DNA of 8,181 nt, taken from positions 1 through 8,181 of the forward strand of contig CALCNO010000154.1 of the NCBI GenBank assembly GCA_937897615.1. The letters are read 5' to 3'. Below the pieces are notes generated by a model, which made no database searches, was not told the DNA's origin, and saw only the letters and a list, made by a program, of their open reading frames with translations. Positions within the stretch are counted from its first letter, which is position 1. Each line of letters opens with the position of its first letter. Of this stretch, positions 6,866 to 8,181 are shown in pieces. A program made the translations under genes and the position numbers. This DNA is from an uncultured Anaerolineaceae bacterium (GTDB lineage Bacteria > Chloroflexota > Anaerolineae > Anaerolineales > Anaerolineaceae).

Positions 6866-7866
6866 CCCTGGGACTTGTCATCGAATGGGTTGTCAAATCC
6901 GTCATCATCATTCTGGGGCTAACGCTCGGGTTTGCCTACGTGACGCTCTTCGAACGCAGAGTGCTGGCGCGCATGCAGATACGCATTGGCCCCAACCGCG
7001 CCGGCCCCAACGGCCTGCTGCAGCCAATTGCCGATGCGCTGAAATTGATCGTGAAAGAGGAGGTCACCCCGGCCAACGCCGATAAGCTCCTCTACACCCT
7101 GGCGCCCGTCATCACCGTGCTGCCGGCCCTGATCATCACGGGCGTTGTTCCCTGGGGGCCACCCATCACACTCTTTGGCAAGGAATTCTTCCTAGGCCTG
7201 ACGGACATCAACGTGGGCGTGCTCTATATTCTCACCGTCACGTCCATTTCTGTGTACGGCATCACGCTGGCGGGCTGGTCTTCCAACAACAAGTACGCCA
7301 CCCTGGGCGGCCTGCGCGCCACAGCCCAGATGATCAGCTATGAACTTGCATTGGGATTGTCTTTCATCGGCCCCATCATGCTGGCCGGTTCGATGAGCAT
7401 GCTGGACATCGTCAATGCGCAAAAGAATATGTGGTTCATTGTGCTGCAACCGGTGGGGGCGGCGATCTACTTTATCTCGGTAATTGCCGAGATCAACCGC
7501 GCGCCCTTTGACATGCCGGAAGCCGAGCAGGAACTGACCGCCGGATACCATACCGAATACTCCAGCATGAAGTTTGCGTTGTTCTTTATGGCCGAGTACA
7601 TCAAAATGATCGCCATCAGTATGATCGGCGCCACCCTTTACCTGGGCGGATTCCAGGGGCCGTTTGTGAGCCAGTACCCCTGGCTTGGGCCGCTGTATCT
7701 GATCATCAAGGTGGTCATTTTGCTCTACGTCATCGTGTGGATTCGCGCTACACTGCCGCGTATCCGCTACGACCGCCTGATGGCATTCGGCTGGAAGATC
7801 CTGTTCCCCCTCGCGCTGCTGAACGTAATGGTCACTGCAGTGGTGATGAAGCTGGTTGGAGGTTAA
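6862..7866 (+). CDS. nuoH: NADH-quinone oxidoreductase subunit H (NuoH/ND1)
   Basis: NuoH is the membrane subunit that lines the quinone entry channel and links the quinone site to the first proton path. The 334-residue product is of usual length, with about eight hydrophobic segments near residues 7-30, 75-97, 114-137, 160-180, 189-209, 237-262, 274-297 and 311-331. Family motifs are ERRVLARMQIRIGPNRAGPN (31-50) with the following GLLQPIADALKL, GWSSNNKYATLGGLRATAQM (138-157), the acidic loop AEINRAPFDMPEAEQELTAG (209-228) with YHTEYSSMKF after it, and WIRATLPRIRYDRLM (293-307). The acidic loop E210-E233 faces the quinone cavity and is implicated in coupling. The start overlaps the nuoG stop as ATGA, with GAGG at 6852-6855. 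The last codons hold the nuoI ribosome binding site. Confidence 0.98.
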   Translation: MTLGLVIEWVVKSVIIILGLTLGFAYVTLFERRVLARMQIRIGPNRAGPNGLLQPIADALKLIVKEEVTPANADKLLYTLAPVITVLPALIITGVVPWGPPITLFGKEFFLGLTDINVGVLYILTVTSISVYGITLAGWSSNNKYATLGGLRATAQMISYELALGLSFIGPIMLAGSMSMLDIVNAQKNMWFIVLQPVGAAIYFISVIAEINRAPFDMPEAEQELTAGYHTEYSSMKFALFFMAEYIKMIAISMIGATLYLGGFQGPFVSQYPWLGPLYLIIKVVILLYVIVWIRATLPRIRYDRLMAFGWKILFPLALLNVMVTAVVMKLVGG

Positions 7867-7867
7867 T

Positions 7868-8181
7868 ATGCTGCGCGGATTTTTCACCACGGTAAAATCT
7901 TTCTTTTCAAAACCGATCACGATCCAGTACCCGGAACAAAAACGCCCTGTGCGCGAACGCTACCGCGGCCGCCACGAATTGAAGCGCTACGACAACGGCC
8001 TGGAAAAATGCATCGGCTGTGCCCTGTGCGCCGCCGCCTGCCCCTCAGACGCCATCTTTGTGGAAGCCTCTGAAAACACCGACGAGGAACGCTATTCTCC
8101 CGGCGAGCGTTACGCCAGCACTTACGAGATCAACATGCTGCGCTGCATCTTCTGCGGGTTCTGCGAAGATGCCTGCCCCAC
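7868..8181 (+). CDS. nuoI: NADH-quinone oxidoreductase subunit I (NuoI, TYKY), 5' part only
   Basis: NuoI carries two 4Fe-4S centres, N6a and N6b, which bridge NuoG (N5) to N2 in NuoB. The first 104 codons are present and the gene leaves the window intact; bacterial NuoI is usually about 160-180 residues. An amphipathic N-terminus (1-20, including VKSFFSKPITIQYP) sits on the membrane. EKCIGCALCAAACP gives C48, C51, C54 and C58, and LRCIFCGFCEDACP gives C93, C96, C99 and C103. By the usual crosswise 2x(4Fe-4S) ferredoxin pattern, the fourth cysteine of each motif binds the other cluster. GERYASTYEINML (79-91) between them closely resembles the recalled Thermus Nqo9. GGAGG at 7858-7862, inside the last nuoH codons, is 5 nt from the ATG, which follows the nuoH stop by one base. 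Confidence 0.97.
   Translation, partial: MLRGFFTTVKSFFSKPITIQYPEQKRPVRERYRGRHELKRYDNGLEKCIGCALCAAACPSDAIFVEASENTDEERYSPGERYASTYEINMLRCIFCGFCEDACP

Noticed and set aside
6987..7012. Direct repeat GGCCCCAAC in nuoH
   Set aside because: It is the coding of the conserved GPNRAGPN motif and not a DNA-level repeat.

Overview
The window is one continuous stretch of a respiratory complex I (NADH:quinone oxidoreductase) operon on the + strand. It carries eight complete genes, nuoA, B, C, D, E, F, G and H, and the first 104 codons of nuoI, which runs off the right edge. About 99% of the bases are coding. No gene on the minus strand, RNA gene, mobile element, CRISPR array or terminator could be supported.

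Layout: positions 1-50 are an AT-rich leader with a possible -10 box and a strong Shine-Dalgarno (SD) sequence ahead of nuoA. The genes then follow almost without gaps. Junctions are A/B 10-nt overlap, B/C 9-nt gap, C/D ATGA overlap, D/E ATGA overlap, E/F 8-nt overlap, F/G 4-nt gap, G/H ATGA overlap and H/I 1-nt gap. Most SD sequences lie inside the last codons of the preceding gene, so the subunits are probably made from one mRNA with translational coupling.

The genes work together as follows. NuoE, NuoF and NuoG form the NADH-oxidising module: FMN, the 2Fe-2S centres N1a and N1b, and the 4Fe-4S centres N3, N4, N5 and N7. NuoB, C, D and I form the connecting arm, which carries electrons through N6a and N6b to N2 and on to quinone. 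NuoA and NuoH anchor the arm in the membrane and complete the quinone chamber. Every cluster ligand expected in the visible part is present. The proton-pumping subunits NuoJ, K, L, M and N are not in the window and would be expected just downstream.

Organism: a fairly GC-rich bacterium with separate nuoC and nuoD (not fused as in E. coli). Sequence motifs, insertions and subunit lengths resemble, from memory, the Thermus Nqo subunits, and the general character suggests Chloroflexota, perhaps Anaerolineae. That assignment is an inference without a database search.

No new biological system is evident; this is a conserved housekeeping operon. The points worth a second look are small: an altered N2 loop in NuoB, a hairpin that could cover the nuoA SD, and short perfect inverted repeats near the 5' ends of nuoB and nuoG and in the NuoG linker.
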